A stretch of DNA of 64,000 bases from Stenotrophomonas oahuensis (GTDB taxonomy: Bacteria > Pseudomonadota > Gammaproteobacteria > Xanthomonadales > Xanthomonadaceae): the NCBI RefSeq assembly GCF_031834595.1, contig NZ_CP115541.1:744001-808000 (forward strand), given 5' to 3'. Positions 25,287-33,347 of the stretch are shown here, in pieces. The position numbers and the translations under genes are program-made. The notes beneath the pieces are model-generated. The model made no database searches. It had not been told where the DNA came from and worked only from the letters and a program-made list of their open reading frames with translations. Each line of letters begins with the position of its first letter. Position 1 is the first letter of the stretch.

Positions 25287-28211
25287 TCAATACCGGTACG
25301 TCAACGCCAACCGCATCACCCGCCCCGGTGCGGGCATCACACCCAGCGCCAGCGGATCCAGGTAATACCGATCTGTCAGGTTGTCCACGTTGAAGTCCAG
25401 CGCCAGTTTCTGACTGGCCTGCCAGCTGGCAAACACGTCCACGATCGTCGCTGGCTGATACAGCTGCTGGATCGCCGACAACCCCACGTTCCATTCCTTG
25501 TCCAGCTTGCTGATCGGACCGGCGTTGTGCACCACGCGGGTACCGAAGCTCAACCGTTCGTCGAACAGGCGCGAGCCCAGGGTGAAGTTCACCGTGTACT
25601 TCGGCGGGTTCTGGGTGTTGCTGTACGACCCCTCGAAACCACCGTCCACGCAGTCCGGGGTCGCCGCCAGCTCGGCGATCTTGCGCTGCACGCCATAGGC
25701 ACGGCGCTCGGCGGCGATGTCCGGCGCGCAGGTCTTGGCTTCGAAGTAGTAGTGGCCTGACAGGTCGGCAAACACCTTGCCGGCGTCGTAGGTGCTCTGG
25801 AATTCCAGCCCCGACACCTTGAAGCGGTCGATGTTGCGGATATATCCGGCCGACAGCGTGCGGTAATCGCGGGTGATCAGGTCATCGATTCGGGTGTTGA
25901 AGTACGCCAGCTTGAATGCAGCATGGTCGCCATCCGCGAACACCCCGTGCAGCACCGTGCTCGCCCCCACTTCCCAGGTGGCGGCGCGTTCGGGCTTTAG
26001 CTCGCCGTCCACCGGCTTGGCCGCGGTGAACAGGCCCAGCGTGCTTTCAAACAGACTGGGCAGCTTCACGCCTTCGGCGTACTTCACGTACACCAAGGTG
26101 TCCTCGTTGAAACGATAGGTCACGCTGGCGGTCGGCATGAAGGCGTTGTCGGTGCGCTTGATCGGCTGCGACCAGCTCCACGCGGTGGGCACGATAAGGT
26201 CTTCGGTGTCCGGGTTGTCGTGGAAGTTCCAGCCGGTGATGTCGGCCACGGTGCCCTTTTCGTAGGGTGAGGCCAGCAGCGAGGCTTCGGTGAACTGCCC
26301 GTTCGCATCCGGATACCAGTTGAGCATGGCAATGCGCTTGGCGCGCCACGCCGGCAGTGCCGGGTTGCCGTTGAGCAGCTGGGTGTAGCGGTACTCACCG
26401 ATCACCGATTCCTCGGTCACCGTGGCCAGGCGATTGCGGTCGTAGATGCTCACACGGTTGAAGCGCCCGCCCAGCAGCACGTCCCAGTGGTCGTCCGGCT
26501 GCCAGCGCATCGAGGCCACCGCGCTGTACTCCTTGCGCTGCGCATTGCGCAGGAAGCGGTTGTTGATCAGGTCATCGAACATGATCGGCGCATTCTTGCC
26601 CGGGCCCACGTCCTCATTGCTGAAGGACAGCCCGTAGTCGAAGGTGAACAACCCGGCGGCGTCGGTCAGCAGCAGCGTGGTGTTGGACACGTCCAGGCCG
26701 AACCGCTCCTGGTTCATGCTGTTGCGATACGCGTCCTTGTAGCCCGGGTTTTCATTGAAGGTCGGGCCGTCATACCACTCGGTGCGACGGTCGAAGTACC
26801 ACGGGGTGATGCCGGTCAGCCCGTTGTACATCAGGCTGTCGGCATTGGTGTACCAGAGGTTGGCTTTCAGATCGACGGCGTCATTGCCCGGGGCGAAGCG
26901 GTAACGCAGGTTGTAGGCATCCAGGTCCACGCTGCCCGGCTCCCACTGCGGCACGCGGTCGCGGTTCACGCGGATGACCTGCGAGGCCATGATTTCGCCC
27001 TGGCGGCCGCTGTAGTTGCGGTAGCCCATTTCCAGGGTCTGCGCGTCATCGATGCGCCAGGTGCCTTTCAGCAGCACCGAATTGGACTTGGATGAGGTGT
27101 TGAAGACTTCGGTGTTCGGCGGATTCAGCGGGGCCAGCGTGCGCCGGGTCTGCGGGAAATCGTCATAACCGTGCTTGCCGGCGTAGTAATTGCCGGTGTC
27201 GCGCCAGGCGTAGGCGGCCACCAGGTCGAAACTGTCCCAGTGCTTCGCACCGGCGATGTTGAAGAACTGCCCACCCAGGCTGTTGCGGTTGGTGCCCGGC
27301 TCGCCTTCATAGGCCGGCAGATCGCGCGCGCTGCCGCTGGAGATGCCGCTGCGCACGCGCAGGCCGCTGTCCTGGCCTTCGCGCACCACGTCGTCCAGTT
27401 TCAGCGTATCCATTTCCACCACGCCGCCAATGCCGCCAGAGGCATTCGCGCCGAGACTGGGGCCCTTGGTGACGGTGAAGCTGCTGATCAGGTCCGGGTC
27501 CAGGTAGGTGCGCTGCGACTGCCCGGCGTAGCCACGGTAGGTATCCATGGTGGACTGGCCGCCATCGATGATCACTGGAATGCGGCTCTGGCCCTGGATG
27601 CCGCGGATGTTCAGATCCAGCGCATTGGCGGTACGCGGATCACCGGCGGTCACGCCGACCACGCCCTTGACGATATCGGCGGTGGAAGTGCCACGGAAGC
27701 GTTCGATGGTGGCACGCGGCACGTATACGCTGGAACCGGTGGCGCGATAGGTGTCCAGCGTGCGCGCCGTGTCCAGCGCACTGCCGGCCGGCAGGGTGTC
27801 GCCGGCCACGCGCAGCGGCTGGGTCACGGTCACGCCGTCGGTGCGGGTGGCCTGCGGTGCGCGTTCGAGCGTGACCGCACCTGCGCCAACCGAACGCGGA
27901 GCCAGCCCGCTGCCCAGCAACAGCTGCGCAAGCGCCGACTGCGCATCCAGCTCGGCGTTGACCGCGTTCGAGGTGATGCCATTGGCCAGCGCGGCCGGGT
28001 AAGCCACCTGCACGCCGGACTGGCGCATGTAGCTGCGCAGCGCGTCCGCGAGCGGCTGGGCCGGAATGTCGAAGCGGTGGGTGGCGGTCAACGCGGACGT
28101 GTCAGACGACTGCGCCAGAGCCGGGTATGCCACGGTGGTGATCAAGCCGGCGGCAAGCAACGCACTGCAGAGTCGGGACGGACGCAGGCCCCGGCGGGAA
28201 ACAAGAGACAT
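25287..28211 (-). CDS. TonB-dependent receptor with STN signalling domain (heme uptake)
   Basis: This 974-residue outer-membrane receptor has a signal peptide to about residue 34 (LLAAGLITTVAYPALAQ). A secretin/TonB N-terminal STN domain follows (FDIPAQPLADALRSYMRQSG, about residues 45-110), then the plug (VYVPRATIERFRGTSTADIVK and NIRGIQGQSRIPVIIDGG), then the 22-strand barrel ending in an aromatic residue (YRY). The STN domain and the upstream fecR and fecI genes mark a cell-surface signalling system. Heme as ligand is inferred from the adjacent heme oxygenase and similarity to HemR/HurR-type systems. The start at 28211 is set by the signal peptide. Confidence 0.88.
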   Translation of the reverse strand: MSLVSRRGLRPSRLCSALLAAGLITTVAYPALAQSSDTSALTATHRFDIPAQPLADALRSYMRQSGVQVAYPAALANGITSNAVNAELDAQSALAQLLLGSGLAPRSVGAGAVTLERAPQATRTDGVTVTQPLRVAGDTLPAGSALDTARTLDTYRATGSSVYVPRATIERFRGTSTADIVKGVVGVTAGDPRTANALDLNIRGIQGQSRIPVIIDGGQSTMDTYRGYAGQSQRTYLDPDLISSFTVTKGPSLGANASGGIGGVVEMDTLKLDDVVREGQDSGLRVRSGISSGSARDLPAYEGEPGTNRNSLGGQFFNIAGAKHWDSFDLVAAYAWRDTGNYYAGKHGYDDFPQTRRTLAPLNPPNTEVFNTSSKSNSVLLKGTWRIDDAQTLEMGYRNYSGRQGEIMASQVIRVNRDRVPQWEPGSVDLDAYNLRYRFAPGNDAVDLKANLWYTNADSLMYNGLTGITPWYFDRRTEWYDGPTFNENPGYKDAYRNSMNQERFGLDVSNTTLLLTDAAGLFTFDYGLSFSNEDVGPGKNAPIMFDDLINNRFLRNAQRKEYSAVASMRWQPDDHWDVLLGGRFNRVSIYDRNRLATVTEESVIGEYRYTQLLNGNPALPAWRAKRIAMLNWYPDANGQFTEASLLASPYEKGTVADITGWNFHDNPDTEDLIVPTAWSWSQPIKRTDNAFMPTASVTYRFNEDTLVYVKYAEGVKLPSLFESTLGLFTAAKPVDGELKPERAATWEVGASTVLHGVFADGDHAAFKLAYFNTRIDDLITRDYRTLSAGYIRNIDRFKVSGLEFQSTYDAGKVFADLSGHYYFEAKTCAPDIAAERRAYGVQRKIAELAATPDCVDGGFEGSYSNTQNPPKYTVNFTLGSRLFDERLSFGTRVVHNAGPISKLDKEWNVGLSAIQQLYQPATIVDVFASWQASQKLALDFNVDNLTDRYYLDPLALGVMPAPGRVMRLALTYRY

Positions 28212-28309
28212 GTTGAAACCTGTAAATGAGACAAGCCGCTCAGGCGGCATTCCCGCAGGAAGGGCGGGCGCTGCGAAGTACGTGGCGGCGGCGGGTACGT
28301 TCGGGAGGT

Positions 28310-28343
28310 AAGACGCACGACGATGCAGGTTCCCCAAGGGGAA
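28310..28343 (-). promoter_or_regulatory. Candidate ECF-sigma promoter of the TonB receptor gene
   Basis: On the minus strand TTCCCCTTGGGGAA is followed by 14 bases and CGTCTT. The same layout (CCCCTTGGGGAA, 14 bases, CGTCAT) precedes fecR. CGTC is a common -10 core of ECF promoters. The distance from the -10 element to the receptor ATG is about 100 bases. Confidence 0.6.
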
Positions 28344-28367
28344 TCGCGCCCGATGCGCGCGGTGGGC

Positions 28368-29342
28368 TCACTGCGCCGGTTTTTCAGCCGGCGTGCCCAC
28401 CCGCACGATCACCGCGCCCAGCGGCAACCGGGTCAGCTGCAATCCGGCTGTCGCGGCCAGCGCGTCCAGCGCCTGCTCAGGCTGGTCCACGCGCAGCGCG
28501 GCGTTCACCGCAGGCAAGGCGGAAAGATCGCCCTGCACAAAGGTGGCCCCGTCGCGGTAGCGCGCAATCTGCGTGACCGCTTCGGCCACCGGCGTGGCAT
28601 CGAGCAGCAGTTCGCCCTCGCGCCAGGCGGCGATGCGGTCCGGTGCCAGGTCCGGCTGCCGCTGCACCACGCCGCCACGGGTAAAACCGGCACGCTGTCC
28701 GGCCAACAGGTAGGTCCATCCCGCGTCGGTCTGCGCGGCCACTCTTACCTGGCCCTGCTCCACTTCGGTGTGCACGCCGCCGGCACCCGTGGTGACCGCG
28801 AACGCAGTAGAGATGTCTTCCACCACGCCGCCCTGGGCCAGCACACGGAACGGCTGCGGATGACCGGGAGCCACCTTGAACCAGACCCGCCCGCGCAGCA
28901 GGCGCACGGCGCGCTGGCTGTCGCTGTAGTCCACGGCAATGGCCGAATCGGCGTCGAGCACGGCCGCACTGCCATCAGGCAACGCCACCGTGGCAATCGT
29001 GGTGTCGGTACGGTGGTCGGCGCGCAGGCGCAACCAGGCTTCCGGCGACACCCACAGCAGCGCCAGCGCAGCTGCGGCGGCCATCGCCCAGCGCGCGCGA
29101 CGGCGGCCCGGGCGTGCAGCGGCGTGTGTGTCTTCCGCAGCAGGCGGCCCCAGCACCCGCCACAACTGGCGTTCGTATTCAAACGCACGCCGGTGCCCGG
29201 GTACCGCCAGCCAGCGTTCGAAGTCCTCCATCCGCGGCGCGTCCACCGCGCCGGACGCCAGCCACGCAATCCAGGCCCGCGCCTGTTCGGCAGGCGGGTC
29301 GGAGGCAAGCGGCGGTGCGGCTGTCGGTTCGGGCGGGCGCAT
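28368..29342 (-). CDS. fecR: FecR family anti-sigma/sigma regulator
   Basis: This 324-residue inner-membrane protein has a cytosolic anti-sigma domain at about residues 15-65, with the FecR_N pattern AWIAWLASGAVDAPRMEDFERWL. One transmembrane helix follows (WAMAAAAALALLWVS), then the periplasmic FecR domain (VALPDGSAAVLDADSAI, GRVWFKVAPGHPQPFRV, GVVEDISTAF) and an STN-like tail. It relays the signal from the receptor's STN domain to the sigma factor. It is on the same strand as fecI, with a 105-base gap that holds an ECF-like promoter. Confidence 0.93.
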   Translation of the reverse strand: MRPPEPTAAPPLASDPPAEQARAWIAWLASGAVDAPRMEDFERWLAVPGHRRAFEYERQLWRVLGPPAAEDTHAAARPGRRRARWAMAAAAALALLWVSPEAWLRLRADHRTDTTIATVALPDGSAAVLDADSAIAVDYSDSQRAVRLLRGRVWFKVAPGHPQPFRVLAQGGVVEDISTAFAVTTGAGGVHTEVEQGQVRVAAQTDAGWTYLLAGQRAGFTRGGVVQRQPDLAPDRIAAWREGELLLDATPVAEAVTQIARYRDGATFVQGDLSALPAVNAALRVDQPEQALDALAATAGLQLTRLPLGAVIVRVGTPAEKPAQ

Positions 29343-29407
29343 GGCTGGCAGTAGCGGCGGTGTCAGTCGCGATCCGGCATGGTAGCCGGCACGCGGGCTC
29401 TCGTCTC

Positions 29408-29440
29408 ATGACGTTTGCGCCGGCGCATTCCCCAAGGGGA
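29408..29440 (-). promoter_or_regulatory. Candidate ECF-sigma promoter of fecR
   Basis: On the minus strand TCCCCTTGGGGAA is followed by 14 bases and CGTCAT, matching the element before the receptor gene in sequence and in spacing. It sits between fecI and fecR, about 65 bases from the fecR ATG. Confidence 0.6.
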
Positions 29441-29447
29441 CATCGGC

Positions 29448-29948
29448 TCAGCGCCCTTGCCGCGCCCAGGCCAGCCGCTGCAGCGCCGCGCGCACATGGT
29501 TCTCGACGGTGGTGACCGACACCCCCTGCCGCCGTGCGATCTCCGCCTGGGTCAGGCCCTGCAGGCGGTTGAGACGGAAAATGGTGCGGGTGGGTTCGGG
29601 AAGGTGTTCGGCCGCTGCCAACACCCGCTGCAGTTCGTCCTGGGCCATGGCCTGCTCCTCCGTGGAGAGCACTTCGTCGGGCCCCCACAGATGCTGCTCG
29701 GCCAGCAGCCGCGCGCGCCGGGTGCGCTCGCGGCCGTGATCAGTGGCCAGGTTGCTGGCCAGCCGGTACAGGTAGGCACGCGGGTTGTCGATGCAGAGGT
29801 CGTTGCCGACCCCGCGCGCCTTGAACCACACCGACTGGATCACGTCCTCGGCGCTGCCATCACCGCCGAGGATCCGCTGTACCAGACGCAGCAGCGCGGG
29901 CCGTTCGCGGATCAGCAGTTCGGTCAGGGTCGAGGCATTGGAAGACAT
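29448..29948 (-). CDS. fecI: FecI-type ECF sigma factor
   Basis: This 166-residue sigma-70 family protein has only regions 2 and 4. Region 2 includes LLRLVQRILGGDGSAEDVIQSVW and NPRAYLYRLASNLATDH; region 4 is a helix-turn-helix (GLTQAEIARRQGVSVTTVENHV). It is expected to drive the TonB receptor operon when FecR signals substrate binding. The start is ATG at 29948. Expression of fecI itself is usually Fur-controlled; no clear Fur box was found in the short upstream region. Confidence 0.93.
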   Translation of the reverse strand: MSSNASTLTELLIRERPALLRLVQRILGGDGSAEDVIQSVWFKARGVGNDLCIDNPRAYLYRLASNLATDHGRERTRRARLLAEQHLWGPDEVLSTEEQAMAQDELQRVLAAAEHLPEPTRTIFRLNRLQGLTQAEIARRQGVSVTTVENHVRAALQRLAWARQGR

Positions 29949-29983
29949 GCCGCATGGTAGCGTCCAAATGCGAATGCGTCACG

Positions 29984-30643
29984 TTAAGCGCCCGGGCGAC
30001 GCACCGCACGCACTTTGCCACTGCGCCCGCCGCCAGCGTAGAACACCTGCCCGCCATCCGACTCCAGCCCGCTGACATGCATGCCGTCCGGCATCACCAG
30101 CCGCTCCAGCACCGCGCCACTGGCCGGGTCGATGCGGCGGATGTCGCTGCGTTCGCCGTCGTCGGTGCCGTGCCAGAGCTCACCGTCCACCCAGGTGACG
30201 CCAGTGACGAAGCGGTCGGACGCGATGGCGCGCAGCACCTGGCCGGTGGCCGGGTCGACCTGGTGGATGCGGCGCTCGCGGTACTGCCCCACCCACAGGT
30301 AGCCTTCGGCCCAGGCCATGCCCGAATCGGTGCCGCCGCCCGGTGCAGGGATGGAGGCCAGCACCTGGCCGCTGTGCGGGTCGATCTTGTCGATGCGGGC
30401 TTCGGCAATCTGGTACAGGTGGGTGCCATCGAAGGCGGTACCGGCGTCGCAGGGCACCGGCAGCGAGCGCACCGGGGTACCACTGGCCGGGTCGAAGGCC
30501 ACCAGCGCCGGGCCGGTGGCGGCCCACACCTGTTGACCGTCGAAGCTCACGCCGTGGATGGCGTCGGCACCGTCGAAGGGGCCGTACTGGCGAAGCACTT
30601 CAGCGTCATGCACGGCGGTGGCGGATGGGGTGGCACGGTTCAT
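29984..30643 (-). CDS. Beta-propeller protein (YncE/Vgb-like)
   Basis: This 219-residue protein has repeated blades of about 42 residues, each with a variant of xxIDPASGxVLxx: VAFDPASGTPVRSLPV, DKIDPHSGQVLASIPA, HQVDPATGQVLRAIAS and RRIDPASGAVLERLVM. These alternate with aromatic pieces (YLWVGQYRERRI, ELWHGTDDGERS). No signal peptide is seen, so it is likely cytosolic. Related proteins are annotated as glutamine-cyclotransferase-like or virginiamycin-B-lyase-like, but no catalytic assignment can be made. It lies 43 bases downstream of, and on the same strand as, a putative regulator. Confidence 0.7.
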   Translation of the reverse strand: MNRATPSATAVHDAEVLRQYGPFDGADAIHGVSFDGQQVWAATGPALVAFDPASGTPVRSLPVPCDAGTAFDGTHLYQIAEARIDKIDPHSGQVLASIPAPGGGTDSGMAWAEGYLWVGQYRERRIHQVDPATGQVLRAIASDRFVTGVTWVDGELWHGTDDGERSDIRRIDPASGAVLERLVMPDGMHVSGLESDGGQVFYAGGGRSGKVRAVRRPGA

Positions 30644-30686
30644 GGCATCGCTCCTGGTCCCTCGGAATGGGGGCCTGCTGCGGACA

Positions 30687-31895
30687 CTAGTCCCCTGGCA
30701 GCAGCCTGGGGAGTAACAAGATCGTCGTGAATCCGGTCAGCGGCATCGCTCGCCAGCGTTGCGTGCGGCCCTGTCCGCTGGGGCGTACCCGCCCCTGCGC
30801 CTGCAGGTCGGCCAGCGCCCGCTGCACACCGCGCTGGCTGATACCCAGCGCCAACGCCAATGCCGAGCTGGACCAACCCGCGCCGTCAGACAGCAGTGCC
30901 GCCACCGTAGCGGATGCATCGTCAAAGGGGGGATCCAGCACCGACACGCGCCTGCCTTCACCCACCTCCAGCCGGTAGCCTTCGCGCGTGCTGGCCACGG
31001 TCACGCCCTCAGGCAGCAGCTTCCGCAGCCGCCCGATCTCAACCCGCAGGCGTACGCGATGGGTGTCATCTCCATGGCGGGTGCAGAACACCGACGCGAT
31101 GAGCGCATCGCGTGACAGATCCTCGGGCCATGCCGTCCCCAGCGCGCACAGCAATGTAAAGAGCAGTGGTCGGCGCGCCAGCGATTGCCAGCGTCCGGCG
31201 TTCCACACGCCTCGGCGGCAGCCGTCCACCACACAGTGCGGCCCATCCAGCAGCACGCGCACCTGCTGCAGGTCCAGCGCTTTCCCAGCGCAGCGCGCGG
31301 CAGGCTTGCGCAGTTCGGCGCTGGCCTGCGACACCTCTTCCTGCAGGGCAGCGATGCCCGACTGCTGCGCTGCCTGCGTGGCCTCCTGCAACGCCTGCTC
31401 CGCCAAGGGAATCTGCAGGGCCCGCGCCGCCAGCGTGGTCCGGGTCAGCGCCGCCATGGCGGCCAACGCGGGCGGCAGTGGCTGGCCCTGCACACGGTCC
31501 AAGGCGACCGTTGCGTCCGCGCCGCGCCCCAGCAGCAGGGCCCGTCGCGCAAGGATCAGCCACGCCTGCAACGCGTTGGCGCTGTCCTGCGCGGCCTCCA
31601 GCCGTCGGGCAGCGGCCAGCAGCGCAGCGGATGACCCGCTCAGCTCGCGCAGGGCCAATCCAATCTCGGCGTCGGCGACCACGCAGCGGGCACGGGCGAC
31701 TCCCTCGGTGCGGGCAAACGCCGCGTGTGCCTGCCGCAGCAGCACGCGGGCACGGGCCAGCTCGCCCAGCTGGGCCATGGCGATACCGCGCAGCGCCAGC
31801 GCCGGTGGGTCCGAACGCAGGGACACCTTGCCCAGGGCGGCCAGTACATCGCCAGCCGCCAGGTTCCGCGCCGCAGCAGTCAACAAGGCATCCAT
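30687..31895 (-). CDS. Transcriptional regulator with TPR-like and winged-helix domains
   Basis: In this 402-residue protein, residues 1-200 are Ala/Leu-rich helical repeats (TPR-like). The centre has a winged-helix segment (ARRPLLFTLLCALGTAW...LSRDALIASVF...HRVRLRVEIGRLRKLLPEGV, then STREGYRL), as in OmpR/SARP-type DNA-binding domains. The C-terminus has a second HTH-like part (SALALALGISQRGVQRALADL). It probably controls the downstream propeller gene in the same operon. The effector is unknown. Confidence 0.7.
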   Translation of the reverse strand: MDALLTAAARNLAAGDVLAALGKVSLRSDPPALALRGIAMAQLGELARARVLLRQAHAAFARTEGVARARCVVADAEIGLALRELSGSSAALLAAARRLEAAQDSANALQAWLILARRALLLGRGADATVALDRVQGQPLPPALAAMAALTRTTLAARALQIPLAEQALQEATQAAQQSGIAALQEEVSQASAELRKPAARCAGKALDLQQVRVLLDGPHCVVDGCRRGVWNAGRWQSLARRPLLFTLLCALGTAWPEDLSRDALIASVFCTRHGDDTHRVRLRVEIGRLRKLLPEGVTVASTREGYRLEVGEGRRVSVLDPPFDDASATVAALLSDGAGWSSSALALALGISQRGVQRALADLQAQGRVRPSGQGRTQRWRAMPLTGFTTILLLPRLLPGD

Positions 31896-31919
31896 GCCGA
31901 CAGGCTAACCGGCCTGCCC

Positions 31920-32456
31920 CTACTCTGCCGCGCGGCTGCGATCGCCCGTCCCACCCAGGCATTCGGAAACCGACTCAAACACGGACTGCGACGCCCCGGG
32001 CAGCTGCTGGAAGATGGCCCGCGGGCCCGCCAGCGCCGCGAAGAACGCCGGTACCGTGGTGCCGGCCGGAATCGGCAGCGCGCAGAGCCAGCGCGGCTGT
32101 TGGCCGCCCACCCGCCCATTGGTCGGGTCCACCTCCAGCTCGCTGGCGGCGAACGCCCAGCGGCACTCGGTCACCATGCCGCTGGCCGTCTCCACCGCAC
32201 AGCGCATTTTCAGGGCCTGGTAGTCGGTGAATTCGCCCTCGCAGATGGTGTCCATGCAGACATCGTCGAAGCCGGCGCGCAGCCGCCGGCGCAGGTCATG
32301 GAACGCGGCCCCCTGGGCGTAGTAGGTCGGGTAGTCGACCAGGTCGACGAACGCCGGACCGGAGTGGCCCTCGGCCGCCGTGGCGTGGCCCGCCAGCAGC
32401 GGGGACAGCAGCAGGCCAGCAGCAACAGCAAGCAGCGGGTGGTGGAATCGGGTCAT
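31920..32456 (-). CDS. Exported hypothetical protein
   Basis: This 178-residue protein has a signal peptide (FHHPLLAVAAGLLLSPLLAG then HATA). The mature part contains six Cys, including CMDTICEG, MRCAVE, TECRWAF, WLCALP and SECLGG, suggesting disulfides in the periplasm. I recognise no family. The ATG at 32456 starts the signal peptide; the frame extends 27 bases upstream without an export signal. It lies between a regulator and ppa. Confidence 0.65.
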   Translation of the reverse strand: MTRFHHPLLAVAAGLLLSPLLAGHATAAEGHSGPAFVDLVDYPTYYAQGAAFHDLRRRLRAGFDDVCMDTICEGEFTDYQALKMRCAVETASGMVTECRWAFAASELEVDPTNGRVGGQQPRWLCALPIPAGTTVPAFFAALAGPRAIFQQLPGASQSVFESVSECLGGTGDRSRAAE

Positions 32457-32658
32457 GACAGGCTCCTTGGCCATCCGGCGCATCAGTGCGCCCGCGCTCA
32501 GGGTGCGCGCCCGGGCTGCCCCGGCGCGATCAGAGCAGGCCGAATTCGCGCCCCGGGAAAATCCGGAGCGGCGGGTCGGCCGGGGCCTACCTGCACGGCG
32601 GCCGGCAAAGGCATAAAATGGGCGGTCTTACGCCAACATCCCCCTCTCGGAGCACACC

Positions 32659-33195
32659 ATGGGTCTGGAACTCGTCTCGCCCGGCAAGAACCCGCCGGAA
32701 GAAATCAACGTCATCATCGAGATCCCGAAGGATTCCGAGCCGGTGAAGTACGAAGTGGACAAGGAAACCGGCGCGATCTTCGTCGACCGCATCCTCTCCA
32801 CCCCGATGCGCTACCCCTGCAACTACGGCTATGTGCCGAGCACCCTGTGCGGCGACGGCGACCCGGCCGACGTGCTGGTGGTGCTGCCGCTGCCGCTGGT
32901 TCCGGGTTCGGTGGTGCGTTGCCGTCCGGTTGGCGTGCTGAAGATGAGCGACGAAGCCGGCAGTGACGAGAAGATCCTGGCCGTGCCGGTCGCAAAGATC
33001 TTCAGCGGCTACGCCCACGTGGAAGACATCGAGCAGGTGTCCAGCCACTGGCTGGAGCGCATCGGCCACTTCTTCGAGCACTACAAGGACCTGGAAAAGG
33101 GCAAGTGGGTCAAGCTGGATGGCTGGGGCGGCGCGGCCGAAGCCAAGCAGATCCTGATCGAGGCCCACCAGCGTTACCTCGACGGCCAGGCCTGA
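32659..33195 (+). CDS. ppa: Inorganic pyrophosphatase, family I
   Basis: This 178-residue cytosolic Mg-dependent enzyme hydrolyses PPi. Evidence: VKYEVDKETGAIFVDRIL, YPCNYGYVPSTLCGDGDPADVLV (containing the DxDPxD metal motif, about residues 64-71), and FEHYKDLEKGKWVKLDGW. The length matches E. coli Ppa (176). A taaaat hexamer at 32614-32619 could be the -10. A hairpin follows the stop. It competes for PPi with the pfp and hppA products. Confidence 0.97.
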   Translation: MGLELVSPGKNPPEEINVIIEIPKDSEPVKYEVDKETGAIFVDRILSTPMRYPCNYGYVPSTLCGDGDPADVLVVLPLPLVPGSVVRCRPVGVLKMSDEAGSDEKILAVPVAKIFSGYAHVEDIEQVSSHWLERIGHFFEHYKDLEKGKWVKLDGWGGAAEAKQILIEAHQRYLDGQA

Positions 33196-33209
33196 GCCTG
33201 AACAGCCAC

Positions 33210-33232
33210 GCTCCGGTGTCCGTCACCGGAGC
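33210..33232 (+). terminator. Stem-loop after ppa
   Basis: Perfect 9-base arms gctccggtg (33210-33218) and caccggagc (33224-33232) surround a 5-base loop. Only a short, delayed T-run (cgttttc, around 33243) follows, so it is a weak terminator or an mRNA 3' hairpin. A second hairpin, ccacggtg/caccgtgg (33308-33328), precedes the next gene. Confidence 0.5.
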
Positions 33233-33347
33233 GATGGCCATCACGTTTTCTGCATGCGGCACATCACTATTTGCGCCGGATTAGGTACATTGCGTCAGAT
33301 ACACCGTCCACGGTGCGTTTCACCGTGGTCAATCAGGGGATTGTGTC

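Noticed and set aside
29941..30000. Fur box before fecI
   Set aside because: No stretch resembles GATAATGATAATCATTATC in the short gap between the propeller gene and fecI.
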